Part shown: positions 48,201 to 58,980 of the stretch, piece by piece
How positions within the stretch are numbered: position 1 is the stretch's first letter
Layout: each line of letters starts with the position of its first letter
Assembly (NCBI GenBank): GCA_000697055.1
Contig: JNDT01002363.1
Coordinates: 1 to 64,000 of the forward strand
Source of the DNA: Saksenaea vasiformis B4078
Taxonomy: Eukaryota; Mucoromycota; Mucoromycetes; Mucorales; Saksenaeaceae
Direction of reading: 5' to 3'
DNA: 64,000 nucleotides
Notes under the pieces: generated by a model
Database searches by the model: none
What the model was told of the DNA's origin: nothing
Seen by the model: the letters and a program-made list of their open reading frames with translations, nothing else
Program-made: the position numbers and the translations under genes

Positions 48201-49499
48201 CCTATCACCAAGAAGAAAGTTCACTTAAATCTGAATTCTGAAAAGACTGAACAAATATAAATAGGCAGACAAATTCACAGTCTCGAGGGATTCTATCCGT
48301 TTCCCTTTTGCTTAACTCATTCAAGTGCCACACGTGGTACTGGATAAAATCATATCATTAAACAATGAAATAAATAATATATGTATAAGGTTGCTTTTGG
48401 TGGAGTTCATCGGCCAAATACCTAAGTTATTGTTCGACAGTAGCGCGGACACAGAGATTGTCCCATCCACCTTCTCTTCTGCTCGCCTCTCTCCTTCTCG
48501 ATGATAATAATTTAGTATAGTGTACCCTAGTAATTATTGTTTCTCTCGAGATAAATAAGGAAGATGGTAACGCAATCTCTGGATCCACCTCTCGAAGGAT
48601 GATCATCATCAAAGACTAGGTTTCATTTAATTGTATTTTTTCGTGACATAATACAGTGTCCTCTCCGTTAATTCAGTCCCCCGATACCAATGTTCTATTG
48701 TTTAGAAAAGTATGAAGTTATCAAAGACCGAGATCGGCTATCCAACCACTCTTTATGGAGATCCTTCCTCGGTTTGTGGAGATGATTCTTCAGGTTTCTC
48801 CGTGTAACAATGGAGATCTGCTATGTCCAATCCACAGATGAACCACAGTGAGCTTTCTCTTTATTTCGCCCCTCGCCTATTTACAGGGTTACACTGTTAC
48901 CAAGACCTTGGATTAAGAGGAGACACCGTAAAATGTGTATTCACAGCACCCTCACTAAGAATTGTACTATAACTATCGTAAAAGCGCAATTTGTCATATT
49001 TTTAAGGCGAGCGAGCGATGGAGACTGAATGGTGAGTATGATAGTATCTGCATAAAAGTGATAGCCAACTTGTTGTGTTGAGTAGATCTTTGTGTATCAG
49101 GCGTCAGTGGAACTGTCAAGCGTAAATAACGAAGAAGTGTAAGTGTTTCCAGGATCGCTTAAATGATTAGACATGTCCCATAGTATACTGAATGGAGGGT
49201 TGTGTAGCGATTTCATAGTGTTTGACAGCGGCGCTATTGCATTGTCTGCATTTGCGCAATTTCTTTCCTCCTCAACTGTATCAGCGAGCCAAGTTGTTAC
49301 CGACCAGCTTGATGAAGATCGAAGCTAGTTGATAATGGTTGACCTCGATGCCGTAAAAGACAAATAAGAGAAAAAAGGTCTCGTGTATCTTTATTGATTG
49401 ACTTTAATATTTATATCCAATGCTTGTGTTATTATGTCTATAACACAAGTTAAGAATTCCTTCTTCGACATACACTGGCCACTCTTCCTGCCTTTGAAG
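48201..49499. other. Intergenic within the transposon island, no gene recognised
   Basis: Short random frames only. AT-rich, with no terminal repeats found by eye. Confidence 0.4.
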
Positions 49500-49880
49500 T
49501 CACACGAGCAAATATTTTAAAAGTGCTCCTACTTGATGGACGGATTCTGTTGCGCATCCGCAAGCCATCCGTTTTTCTACATGAGCAGGAAACAAGGACT
49601 GGAATTCAAAGGATACTTGACTCAGGTCGTTAACTCCTGCCTTAAATGATGTGTTCTCCCACAGGAAACGACTGAAAGCATCTGAGTAGTTGAATCTGAG
49701 GCTTTGATTGTTCTCACGGTAACGAGAGATCTCATCCATCAATACTTTGTTAAATACAATGGTCTCCTCTAAATACGCTGAAACATTGCCAATTGAAGGC
49801 AAAATTGAACACAACAGCATGTCAAATGGTGCGTCGATGTAAAGGATATCCGTGAATTTGGACTGAGGGATATTACGTAC
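49500..49880 (-). CDS. Unrecognised reading frame, probable fragment
   Basis: Open on the minus strand for about 126 codons (from a stop near 49880 to 49500). The texture is protein-like (FTDILYIDAPFDMLLCSILP, then FSRFLWENTSFKAG, VEKRMACGCATESVHQVG). The first internal ATG is at 49820. No family is recognised. Its place between two Fanzor copies suggests a transposon passenger or a relic, but nothing in the sequence proves it. Confidence 0.3.
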   Translation of the reverse strand, partial: VRNIPQSKFTDILYIDAPFDMLLCSILPSIGNVSAYLEETIVFNKVLMDEISRYRENNQSLRFNYSDAFSRFLWENTSFKAGVNDLSQVSFEFQSLFPAHVEKRMACGCATESVHQVGALLKYLLV

Positions 49881-50204
49881 AAATCACAATTTCCAAGTGC
49901 ATATGGCCTCTCATGGGTTCATCCGTCATATTCATGGAAGGCTGATCGCTGTTACAATCCCTGATCCTGGTGTTCAAGAACTATGAAGCAAATTCGTTCA
50001 ACTTATAAGTATCTATCGGATCGTACAACTTTTTATCTTTAACTCTACAAACGTGAGTTCTGGATATCTCTTCGTTAACGGATTTTAGCTTTTTAACCGC
50101 TGGAGCGGAGTACTGGGGGAGGAGGAAGGGGGGAGTACCGCGTCGCCGACAGCATGAAGAACAGAATGAGAGTGTAAAACGGTCTAAGAAACGTGGGCGA
50201 CAAG

Positions 50205-52637
50205 ATGCAGGCGAGCACAAGTAACACAAATTTCGTTCCAAAGCCATGTCCTGCTTGTAGTTCAACTACACATCGCAGCTCTAGATCGCGAGACTGTGCT
50301 GCGCATAGCAAGTCAACCCAAGAAATTCTGGAAGACCATCTTGAAAAGAAGATGAAGTTATTTACTCGGAAATGCACTGTGCACTCGGTTGTCCGAGAAG
50401 CGTATCGCGAAAGATTTTGTCAAACTACACGAGACCTTTCAGTATTTTCCAGAGAAGTCATTGCAAGGACGCAGTTATTCGTAAATCAGTACATCCTGGA
50501 TCATGAAGTGGTACCTGCGATTTGCTTTACACAGAACTTTTTTTATTCCGTTACGCAATTCGTACTTTCCAAACCAGTGACAACTACCAACGACAAGATG
50601 CCTGAAGACCTCAAGAGCGCATGGGAGGCGTTTAAAAACGAACACTCATCTTTGCAGGAAATTCCGCCTACAAGTCTCCGCTATTCTGATGTCCTAAGTG
50701 AAGCATGTATCACACTCCCCACATGCTATGTGAACAACATAGTGGAGAATTTTGAAACAAGCACTGTATCTTTGTTCAGCACAAGCTTTCTGTATCATTC
50801 CACGTAAGTCTGGTATCTTGCTGTCATACTCCACCGGGACTAATATCTATCTATAGACTCTTACGAAGAAAGACGCAATGGCTATTGCATCTAGCTATGC
50901 TTTCGAACGAATTGGTGGAGGGTCTCCCAGCTGGCTGGATTCTGTCGAGGTATCCTTACCTTTGGTGGCTATCATGGACAGTATTTGTGAGGAACTTGAA
51001 GAACTCACGCCCAAACCTGCAACATCTCAGACCATATCCGCATCTTCTTGTTCGTATTTACCTGTGTTGAAACGCATCTTGGAATCTTATGAAGAGGAGC
51101 ATCGCATAGCCGGAATTTCACAAGAGGCGTCAGATGATAGCTCTTTGGAATCTTACGAGGATGATCATTGCATAACCGGAAATTCAGAAAGAGCGTCAGA
51201 CGATACCTCTCTTCCAAGGCGTTTCGCGATTTCACCGAGGCCCACAACCGGATGGAGGTTTATCTCTATCAATGCAGAACTTCTAGCTAGCCTATTGCCT
51301 GTGAGTAGGCCGAAGAAACCTAGCGACTACCCTAAAACGTTCTTTGATGCCCTTGATTTCTCCTGTCTTAGAATTAACAGGTATGAAGCACAAAGGCTTA
51401 CCTTTCTACAAAATATTCACTTTGTTATATACTTGCATTTAGCTGGGAATCATTTACCGAGGATCCAGACTGCAAGTTCGCTTGCAAGATTCTCACGGAT
51501 GGATACACAGTTAGTTTACTATTTGCAAGAAGGGCAAGAGTAGATGTGGCGAGCACTGCGCTGGACTTGGAAGATTTCAGCATTGACGAGGTCAAGCATA
51601 ATTTTGAGCCGTGGGCTCTTGATCCGGGGCGTAATCAATTCTTTACAGCCGTAGATGGAAGTGGCTCCGGGTCGCATCAGATACGACGGGTCTCCAATAA
51701 GGAATACTACGCAATGACTGGTTCGGGGAGAAGGGCAAAGAAAATACAAAAAGAAAAAGGTGCACAAGGAATTACCGAGATAGAAACAAATTTGCTTACG
51801 AGCAAAACGGCTTCCTCCGACTGTCACCATGAATTTGTGGCATGTTTCCTTGAAAACTTCCCGGCATTAACCGCTTTCTACGGCCCTCGAATGGCGGAGA
51901 CACGGTTTAGAAACTACCAAGGCACGCAACGAGCTCCAGAAGAACTGGTGAATATACTTATCAATGGAGGCAAGAAGTATTGTAAGGGAAGGAGAAAAAA
52001 GACGAGGCACAACCGGAAGAAAAGAAAAAGGCGAGCTTGTAAACGCAAGGAAAAGCAAAGATTGCGGTGGCGCTCTGGGTAATTAATATTATACATACAT
52101 AGGTGTAGATATTGATGAAAGCCTTTCACTTCAGCCCAAGGGAATCGACAACGAGATTCACTGTCAACAAACCCCATCCACATACAAGAAAATGGAATCC
52201 GTCTTCTTTTCAAACAACCAACAAAATTCCCCTTATAGTCTTTGGATCGGCCATGTTTGGCGCGAGTGGGCATGCCACACGGAAAGGAAAAAAAGCAGCC
52301 GTGGTCAACAAATTATGGAAAACGCTTAAAAGAAGAGAGCGTCGTGGCGAGCTGGCCGCCGTGACCATAGACGAATTCTACACATCTCAAGCTGGTTCGG
52401 TTCATTTTATGTCCGTGCTTATTGAAATAGTATCTCTAGGTTTGCAGCGCTTGTATGACAAGAGACTTGAGCAAGGTAACAACAGCCGATCGCATCTCCC
52501 ACCATGGTATTGCAGTATGCAACAACTGCCATACACTTTGGCAAAGGGACGTCAACTCGGCCAAGTCCATGTATCATATTGCCGACTCGGTCTGGCGTGG
52601 GCTCAGACGCCCAGCGGAATTTTGTCGACCTGAATAA
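50205..52637 (+). CDS. Fanzor (eukaryotic TnpB-like RNA-guided nuclease family), copy 2, nearly intact
   Basis: Five-exon reading of 724 residues: 50205-50765, 50857-51380, 51443-52078, 52135-52390, 52440-52637. RuvC-I Asp is in ALDPGRNQFFTAVDG (codon 51621), RuvC-II Glu in VTIDEFYTSQ (52373), RuvC-III Asp in WQRDVNSAKSM (52548). Between II and III stands a complete two-part zinc finger, VCSACM and VCNNCHTLW. Order and spacing are those of TnpB/Fanzor, whose members are guided by an RNA from the element's 3' end. A basic block (GGKKYCKGRRKKTR...) and an N-terminal CX2CX4HX7CX2H motif occur as in copy 1. Doubts: the last intron (52391-52439) needs a GC donor (CAA|GCTGGT). The first uses GTATCT at 50766 because the better donor at 50804 would need a 1-base frameshift. 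A basic KKRGR segment upstream of 50205 lies in another frame. Confidence 0.8.
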
Positions 52638-54017
52638 TTCATCCCGAGATCGCCACTACGAATGTGGTTTGTTGTGTTGCTTTCCGGCAACAAACATTTA
52701 GATATTTACGTTTACGGTAAGCTCAACACGACTTTAGTACATTCTTCTGAACGTTTCGCCTCCCGTATTGTCCAACTATAACTTGCTATATACGTCAATT
52801 GGGTAAGTGATCATTCTTTATTCAAAGAAAACTGGATTCACACCGTTTCTCCGTATCTCTTACTTCCAGGACGCCAAACTTGCTCTATTGGTTCACGCAA
52901 AATTATTTCTGACCTGGCGTATATTGTTTTGAAAAATCCAGTAATACGCGCATAAAATTTGGTTCAAGACTAACGTTGTAACTGTTTGAATGTTGTAACT
53001 GTTTGGAGGATCAGCTTGTACAATTAGTTGTATACACTATTAGATATTTATGCAACAGAGAAGGTTGCTGTCGATATTAAAGTGAGAAGACGTCAAGAAC
53101 TTAGCAAGTCAGGTCTCTGCCAACTATCTGGGAACGGGGTCGGCAATTCATATCACTTCCAAGAACAACGAGAAGACGGATTGGAAGAGCGCATTGGAAA
53201 GCACGTATATTCGTGTTTGGAATGGATAGCGTAATCTTAGGCAGCTAATGAAGAGCCCCATTTGCCCATAAACTGTGGATTGATACAGCAGTGACTGAGA
53301 AAAGCTATTGAAGTTTCAAACAACCAACATGAGATACGTACTGTCAACAAACACAAAACCGGAAGATGCACGTTCAACTCTTTAGCAACAAATAGGTTTG
53401 TTCCTTCAATGTCTTCAGCGAATAATAGATCATGGAAGATTGCAGTTTTTGTCTGTGATCCGTGCGGGAATAGATCCTTCACCGGGATGAAAGTGTTACC
53501 CACGATACCGCAACCATCGCGGCCTCGATGCTAGCAAAATAAAGGCGCCCCATCTCATCTCATTCAGATATCATAATAGGTTGGGACACGTCATGCGTTT
53601 CGGTAGCTTTTCTCTGAAAATCTTAAATCAACTTACAGGTAATGCAAGTGCTTGTCTTTATCGGTTCTTTCCTAGTGTGAAACCCATCTCTTCACAGGTG
53701 GAAATTTATTTATAGCAGAGCGACAAAGTACTTGATAAACAATATGCAAGTTGTAATACAATGTCAGTTGCAGGCATTGCTTCAACTCAGCAAGTGTCCA
53801 ATACTTGCATGATAATTTTGTAGTCTCATCACTTTGTCGACTAAAACTATTACTCACCACGCACGATCCGGTCGTCGGATTAGTATTGACTTTTTATTCT
53901 CTTCTCGTTTAAGTCAAGGAGGTCTAGGGACGCTTAAAGTCTCGCGTTGGTAATGAAAGAAGAAAAAAGAGCAAGTGACGTAGGATGCATGTAACTCGAG
54001 CGAGAATTTCGGGGTGA
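52638..54017. other. 3' flank of Fanzor copy 2 and intergenic DNA
   Basis: The first 100 bp keep similarity to the flank of copy 1 (TACGAATGTGGTT, then TTTACGGTAAGCTC) and could contain the element's guide-RNA region and right end. Terminal repeats were not found by eye. Frames at 53028-53234 (plus), 53237-53503 and 53672-53860 (minus) are short and unrecognised. The last 130 bp should hold the promoter of the Sec7-domain gene. Confidence 0.4.
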
Positions 54018-57000
54018 ATGGGAAACCAGTGTGTTCCAACTCAGCTTTTCCCCCTTCTTCATACCATTATGAGCAATGAAGATCCGCATTCTCGTCATCC
54101 CGCGTTCGACTTGCGTAAAACCATTTCACTTCGACGTTCGGGAAACATGAAGATGGCTGGTGAAAACGAACCCAAACGATCGCTTGATGACTATGTTTCA
54201 AGCAACAAAGACGTACAGGCTGCTTTTAACCAGTTAACAAGGAATAGAAGTAGCCGAGCTGGTGGATCAGAGGCTAGTCATTCTGCGTTTGAGGGGCAGC
54301 ATGGGGTCCCGCATGCAGCAATAAATTCAGGCAGCAACAATTCATTCACACAGCGGCTTATTGATCGAGGCATAGCTGTGCCTTCCTCTATATCTCACTG
54401 GAAATCCGCTGCGTCTTCAAGCGATCCCATTCTCTCTTCTTCTACTGGATCTTATCTGTCCTCTTCAATGGGATCTTGCAATAACGACTTTGACTCAAGC
54501 GCTTACTATGGTTTGTCGCCATTCGTCACATCGTCGTCGTTCCTGATGACAAGCGAATCAACCGGTCACCTTGGTGCAGACATGGCACAAGGAGGGGTAC
54601 ATGGACGCCATGAGTCCTTAAGACACCGTTATGATAAAGAAACCGCCAATAGCACGCAGAGGGCATCTCAGAATAGTGAAGAAGAGGAGGAATATCACGT
54701 TATGTCATCACCCGAATTAGCAAAGTTACACCATCATCGCTCAAGAAGATCGCGACCAGACAGAGATGATAGTGATATTGAATTATCAGATGACGATCTG
54801 GAAGATCCTAGAAAGCAACACTCAACACCGAATCTACTTACGACAACGACACCGTTTCTATTACGAACGGCAACTGCACGACGACGGCATCACGATAGTG
54901 TCTCAAAAGCCCGTTCGCCTTCACCATTGGCGCGTACTTCTATGTCTACTGTCGAAGAAGCCGCGTCAGGCGAAGAGGAATTGGCAGAGAAAGGTGTTTC
55001 AAAACAATCTGCACCACGGCCAGGCATCTTTAACTTGCGAGATCCTGAGAGTTACGCAGACGTGTATCCCTTAAGAAGCACGAGTAAGGATGAAGAAAAG
55101 GGGAACGATATAGGAGGCGTCGGTGTTGCCCAGGAAGATGACCATGTGCAACAACACGCAGTGCTAGAGGCACGTACTACCGTTGATGCGTCGGATATAG
55201 ACGGTGGATCACGCGATCTTGCAGAAAATTATAAAAAGGCACCTGATACTCCAGAATCAGATCCACGGGAGGCCCCACCTCAGCTTTCCGCATCGATCAA
55301 CAAACTGAAAGAGATGCTTACCTCAAAGCGGCCGTCTTCCGCCAAACTTAGCGCCCTACTATCGCCAACAAGTGACTCTCACGATGCTCTCCAACGATTG
55401 GATTCGCAGGCTGCAAAAAAGCCATTTACAACACTACCACCCCCACCGCCACTTCGCGAACCACCTCGGAAACATTTGCTACAGACACCAGTATTTCAAG
55501 TAGTCAATGCCAATACCGTTAAAGATCGATACCTTTTTTTATTCAGCGACCTTCTGCTGATCTGTAAACCAATTATGGACGAAAATATTATTGTCGGAGG
55601 AAGTGTCACAAATAACCGGGAGAACAGCAGGTACCGTTTCAGGCCAAATGAAGACAGCCTGTTTCAAGTCAAGAACATTGTTGAACTTAGCAAGGTCACA
55701 TTGTATATTTCTCGTGAAGACCAGCAACAGCAGCAGTTGCAACATAGACCGTCTATCATCGTCAGTCCTGATGCTCAGTCAGTATTACCTGCTCCACGCA
55801 AGATGCATCCAGTGTTAGCATCGGCGCTACGCAAGTTTGAAACGAGTGCAGAGAACGGAATTGCTTATCTGATTGATAAACAAGTTCTCACGAACGATCC
55901 CTTAAGCATAGCGAACTTTTTATTCAAAACTCCCGACTTGAATCGGCGACAGTTAGGTCACTATCTTACAGATCCGAAAAACAGCGATGTGTATCATGCC
56001 TTCTTGGACTGCTTCCGACTCGTGGGTTTCCGACTTGACGAAGCATTGCGTATTCTACTTACGACTTTCCGATTACCTAGTAATTGGGAAGCTTTAGAGT
56101 ATCTGATTGAACGATTTGCAAAGAAGTGGCATGATGCAAACCAGAACGTTGTTAAGTTCCATGAAGACATGGTCGTCAAAGTTATTGTGGCAATGCTTTT
56201 CTTGAACGCTGAAGTCTGGTACGATGCGAACAGCGAAAGAGATGTATTCTGGTGGGCTCGTGAAAGGAAGGAACGAAGGGACAGACAACGGATGACGCGT
56301 CGGGGAAGCATGGACCGGAAGAGTCACCGCGAGAGCGTGGCTGTTGAACCTCTGCATTATATCACAGCATTACGAGCAGAGGGGAGGACGCAATCGTCAA
56401 TGTCAGATTTCTGGGATAGATGGACTCATTTCGATCAATATGCACTAGTACCGCGCGAATTCATGGAAGATATGTATCGATCTATCATGGCGGAACGTCT
56501 TGAAACGGGATGGGACAATAAACCAGGTCGCGCATCACCGGTGCAAGACAACGCTGCAGAAAATTCAGATCAATCGGAACAGGATGTAGTTATTACAGTG
56601 ACACCTCACCGGTTACCTACACGACTTACGAAGGGCGTTCCCTCTGCACCGATTACGATTTCCATTCCAGCTCCTGATTCAGGATTGCAGATTAAATTAC
56701 GTGGACAGGACCTAACGTGCGAACCAAACGTACTCGACTTTTCATTGTCATGTGTCCAGACGTTCACTATCACGGGACATACGTTGGGACGGACAAGTTT
56801 GATGTTTATCAAATCCGGAGAACATGCGGGTCACTATGTGAGTCCGACATTGCCGCGTACGAAGAGTATTGTGGTGGAACGTCCATTTATGCGATATACT
56901 TTCCAAATCGGCTTTAGCCATACAGATATGCGTGCTGTCAAAGCGGCGGCGGCAGCAGCAATGACAAGTGGAAAGAGTGCGAGTGGAGGAAGTGCAGTAG

Positions 57001-57662
57001 ATCGTAGCAGCAATTCGGTGAAAAGTCCGACTGACATGCCCTCTCCAGTGATGATGACAAATGGAGATATCGGTGCCCAAGCGGAAGCAGAGGAGTCTAG
57101 TGGCGTTATCGGACAACGAGAGCAACCAGCAATGGTAAGACGAAAATACACATTCAGCGTTGAGACAGAGAACGAGCGGCATGAATGGATCAGTCGCCTC
57201 AGAAGTTTAAGCGGCAATGTCTGTATTGGAACGGATACGACGAAGGAAAAACCGGTGAAAGCAAACAAGGACTATTCGTCGGCGGAGGAACGTGTAGCGC
57301 TCCAAGTATTGAAAGAAGTGCTACTGGCAGATGAGGTGAAAAAGGGGACAGCAAACGTGGCAGCATTACGGTCGACCATTCTGGGAAGTCGCTCAAGCGT
57401 ATTCGACCCGCATCAAAAACCTACAATCGGTTTAACGCCATCTTCAAAGAATATGGATGATCCTGGTCAAGATGATAGTAGCGTCGGGGACAAGAAGAAG
57501 GCTGAAGAAAACAAAGGGGGTGATCGGGCTTCACTCATGCCTGTGCCAGCAGGGACAACTAATGTAGTTACGAAACGAGGACATGAGATCATCAAACTCG
57601 TCGTTCAGAATTCCATGGTTCCCCTTATGCTCGGATTTCTTCGAAATCAAATACCGGAGTGA
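54018..57662 (+). CDS. Sec7-domain protein with PH-like regions (putative Arf GEF, divergent)
   Basis: Uninterrupted frame of 1214 codons. Residues 1-480 are Ser/Pro/Asp-rich and probably disordered. A PH-like strand set (VKDRYLFLFSDLLLICKP, about 500-520) precedes the Sec7 domain (about 600-760): KFETSAENGIAYLIDKQVLT, IANFLFKTPDLNRRQLGHYL, HAFLDCFRLVGFRLDEALR, ILLTTFRLPSNWEAL, VKVIVAMLFLNAEVW. A further PH-like region with long insertions lies about 850-1060, ending FSVETENERHEWISRLRSL. Sec7 proteins load GTP on Arf G proteins at membranes. Here the family motif FRLPGEAQ, whose Glu is the catalytic finger, reads FRLPSNWE, and LNTDLHN reads LNAEVWYD, so exchange activity is doubtful. The ATG at 54069 (MSNEDPHSRH) is an alternative start. 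Confidence 0.82.
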   Translation: MGNQCVPTQLFPLLHTIMSNEDPHSRHPAFDLRKTISLRRSGNMKMAGENEPKRSLDDYVSSNKDVQAAFNQLTRNRSSRAGGSEASHSAFEGQHGVPHAAINSGSNNSFTQRLIDRGIAVPSSISHWKSAASSSDPILSSSTGSYLSSSMGSCNNDFDSSAYYGLSPFVTSSSFLMTSESTGHLGADMAQGGVHGRHESLRHRYDKETANSTQRASQNSEEEEEYHVMSSPELAKLHHHRSRRSRPDRDDSDIELSDDDLEDPRKQHSTPNLLTTTTPFLLRTATARRRHHDSVSKARSPSPLARTSMSTVEEAASGEEELAEKGVSKQSAPRPGIFNLRDPESYADVYPLRSTSKDEEKGNDIGGVGVAQEDDHVQQHAVLEARTTVDASDIDGGSRDLAENYKKAPDTPESDPREAPPQLSASINKLKEMLTSKRPSSAKLSALLSPTSDSHDALQRLDSQAAKKPFTTLPPPPPLREPPRKHLLQTPVFQVVNANTVKDRYLFLFSDLLLICKPIMDENIIVGGSVTNNRENSRYRFRPNEDSLFQVKNIVELSKVTLYISREDQQQQQLQHRPSIIVSPDAQSVLPAPRKMHPVLASALRKFETSAENGIAYLIDKQVLTNDPLSIANFLFKTPDLNRRQLGHYLTDPKNSDVYHAFLDCFRLVGFRLDEALRILLTTFRLPSNWEALEYLIERFAKKWHDANQNVVKFHEDMVVKVIVAMLFLNAEVWYDANSERDVFWWARERKERRDRQRMTRRGSMDRKSHRESVAVEPLHYITALRAEGRTQSSMSDFWDRWTHFDQYALVPREFMEDMYRSIMAERLETGWDNKPGRASPVQDNAAENSDQSEQDVVITVTPHRLPTRLTKGVPSAPITISIPAPDSGLQIKLRGQDLTCEPNVLDFSLSCVQTFTITGHTLGRTSLMFIKSGEHAGHYVSPTLPRTKSIVVERPFMRYTFQIGFSHTDMRAVKAAAAAAMTSGKSASGGSAVDRSSNSVKSPTDMPSPVMMTNGDIGAQAEAEESSGVIGQREQPAMVRRKYTFSVETENERHEWISRLRSLSGNVCIGTDTTKEKPVKANKDYSSAEERVALQVLKEVLLADEVKKGTANVAALRSTILGSRSSVFDPHQKPTIGLTPSSKNMDDPGQDDSSVGDKKKAEENKGGDRASLMPVPAGTTNVVTKRGHEIIKLVVQNSMVPLMLGFLRNQIPE

Positions 57663-58544
57663 ATATGTGTAAAAGTACTCTTATGCTTCTCTCTTTCATT
57701 CTAATATGGCAGGGCCATTATTTTTTCTGCTTCCCCCCATGCCCCTGACTTTTTGCTGGATAGTACTTGAATGAGCATCAGTTGTTCATTTTATCAACAA
57801 ATACATACAAAGCTCTACATGCATGTTTGTCGTATTAATGTTTGTATTCATGTCTGTTCCTTTCTACTTCTGCCAACAAAATCATCACATCCAGAATTAG
57901 CTTTTTTCCGCCATTTCGTACCACATCCCTGAAGTAGGCAGATTTTGTTATCATTTAGCCATACTCATATCCGATTGTTTCAGTTGTTTGCTACGACTAT
58001 TTCTTCCGCTCCATGATCCTACTACCAGTAGAGTTGAGCTCAGGAGAATTGCGCTCACGCCTGATCTACCAGTAAAGTCATGAATTTAGTCCATATGAGG
58101 TAAACGTAGACTGATCAACTCCTTCCACATTGCTTTTAATCGAGAAAAAAGGACAATTGAAAAACTCTTTTAATCTGGCTCCATTGCTTATGAGTAACAG
58201 TCCAGATAGAGCGATAGACGAAAAGATCGATCTTCACTGGATAGTGCATTCCATTGGCATCTCTGCTCGCGACTTGTATGATATAACAATTGATCCCAAT
58301 CTGACGGTAACATGGCCTCTCCACTACTTGTCCTTTCTTAAGCGAAATACATTTGTCACCTTTTACCCACGATAGGGTGTTATTTTGATAACAGCTTTTC
58401 TATCCTTCCCATTAACGAAGAAAACAACTATACGCACGGTAACAATATTTGCAGAATAAAGAGATTCATTCGAGTCTGACTATTTGATATGTTGGTCAGT
58501 AGTCATTTACCATACAGCCACCTCAGCTATTCCCGTTTTTAATG
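57663..58544. other. Intergenic, no gene recognised
   Basis: 3' region of the Sec7 gene followed by unremarkable AT-rich DNA. A plus frame of 81 codons at 58130 is not supported by any family feature. Confidence 0.4.
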
Positions 58545-58980
58545 CTAGAAAAATTGACGATCAAGGTTGATATGAAACATGTCACGAAGCAGACGACCGT
58601 CATATAGAATGAAATGGCCTGTTCTGTAGATCTCATCATGACTGCAAATGTCTGAGTACGAGGAGCGCAGATTCCCGAACAGTAATGCTCGGCGTTCAAC
58701 AGGTGTAAACGATGTATTCCTCAAGGACCGCTTGATCTGTGGTAAATCCGTCGTAAATTTCTTTGAAGAAAACATAATCGAATCCTTTTGGCGTCGAAAT
58801 ACTGAGAAGAATACAATATAGCCAATTAGAAAATACATATTCTGTTTTACCTTGTCTATCGTTCTTCAGCGATCTTGTATACTGTAGGTATTTCAAATCC
58901 AAGATTGACATAACAACCTCTCTAATGTTCTCGTCATTCTTCCCGTTATCAGTTTCAATATCCGGGGAGATCATCCACAT
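58545..58980 (-). CDS. Unrecognised two-exon gene or gene fragment
   Basis: Minus-strand frame opening MWMISPDIETDNGKNDEN at 58980 joins, across a well-formed 49-nt intron (GTAAAA...TTCTCAG, near 58852-58804), to a second open stretch ending NLDRQFF and stop at 58545, about 128 residues in total. The second exon looks coding (FTTDLPQIKRSLRNT, PVERRALLFGNLRSSY, GHFILYDGRLLRDM). No family is recognised. The first exon may itself be internal, so this could be the 3' end of a larger, decayed gene. Confidence 0.4.

Noticed and set aside
49981..50377. Minus-strand frames over the Fanzor copy 2 start
   Set aside because: Shadows of the plus-strand Fanzor exon, with low-complexity composition.
56606..57396. 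Several minus-strand frames of 65-144 codons
   Set aside because: Antisense shadows of the Sec7-domain gene.
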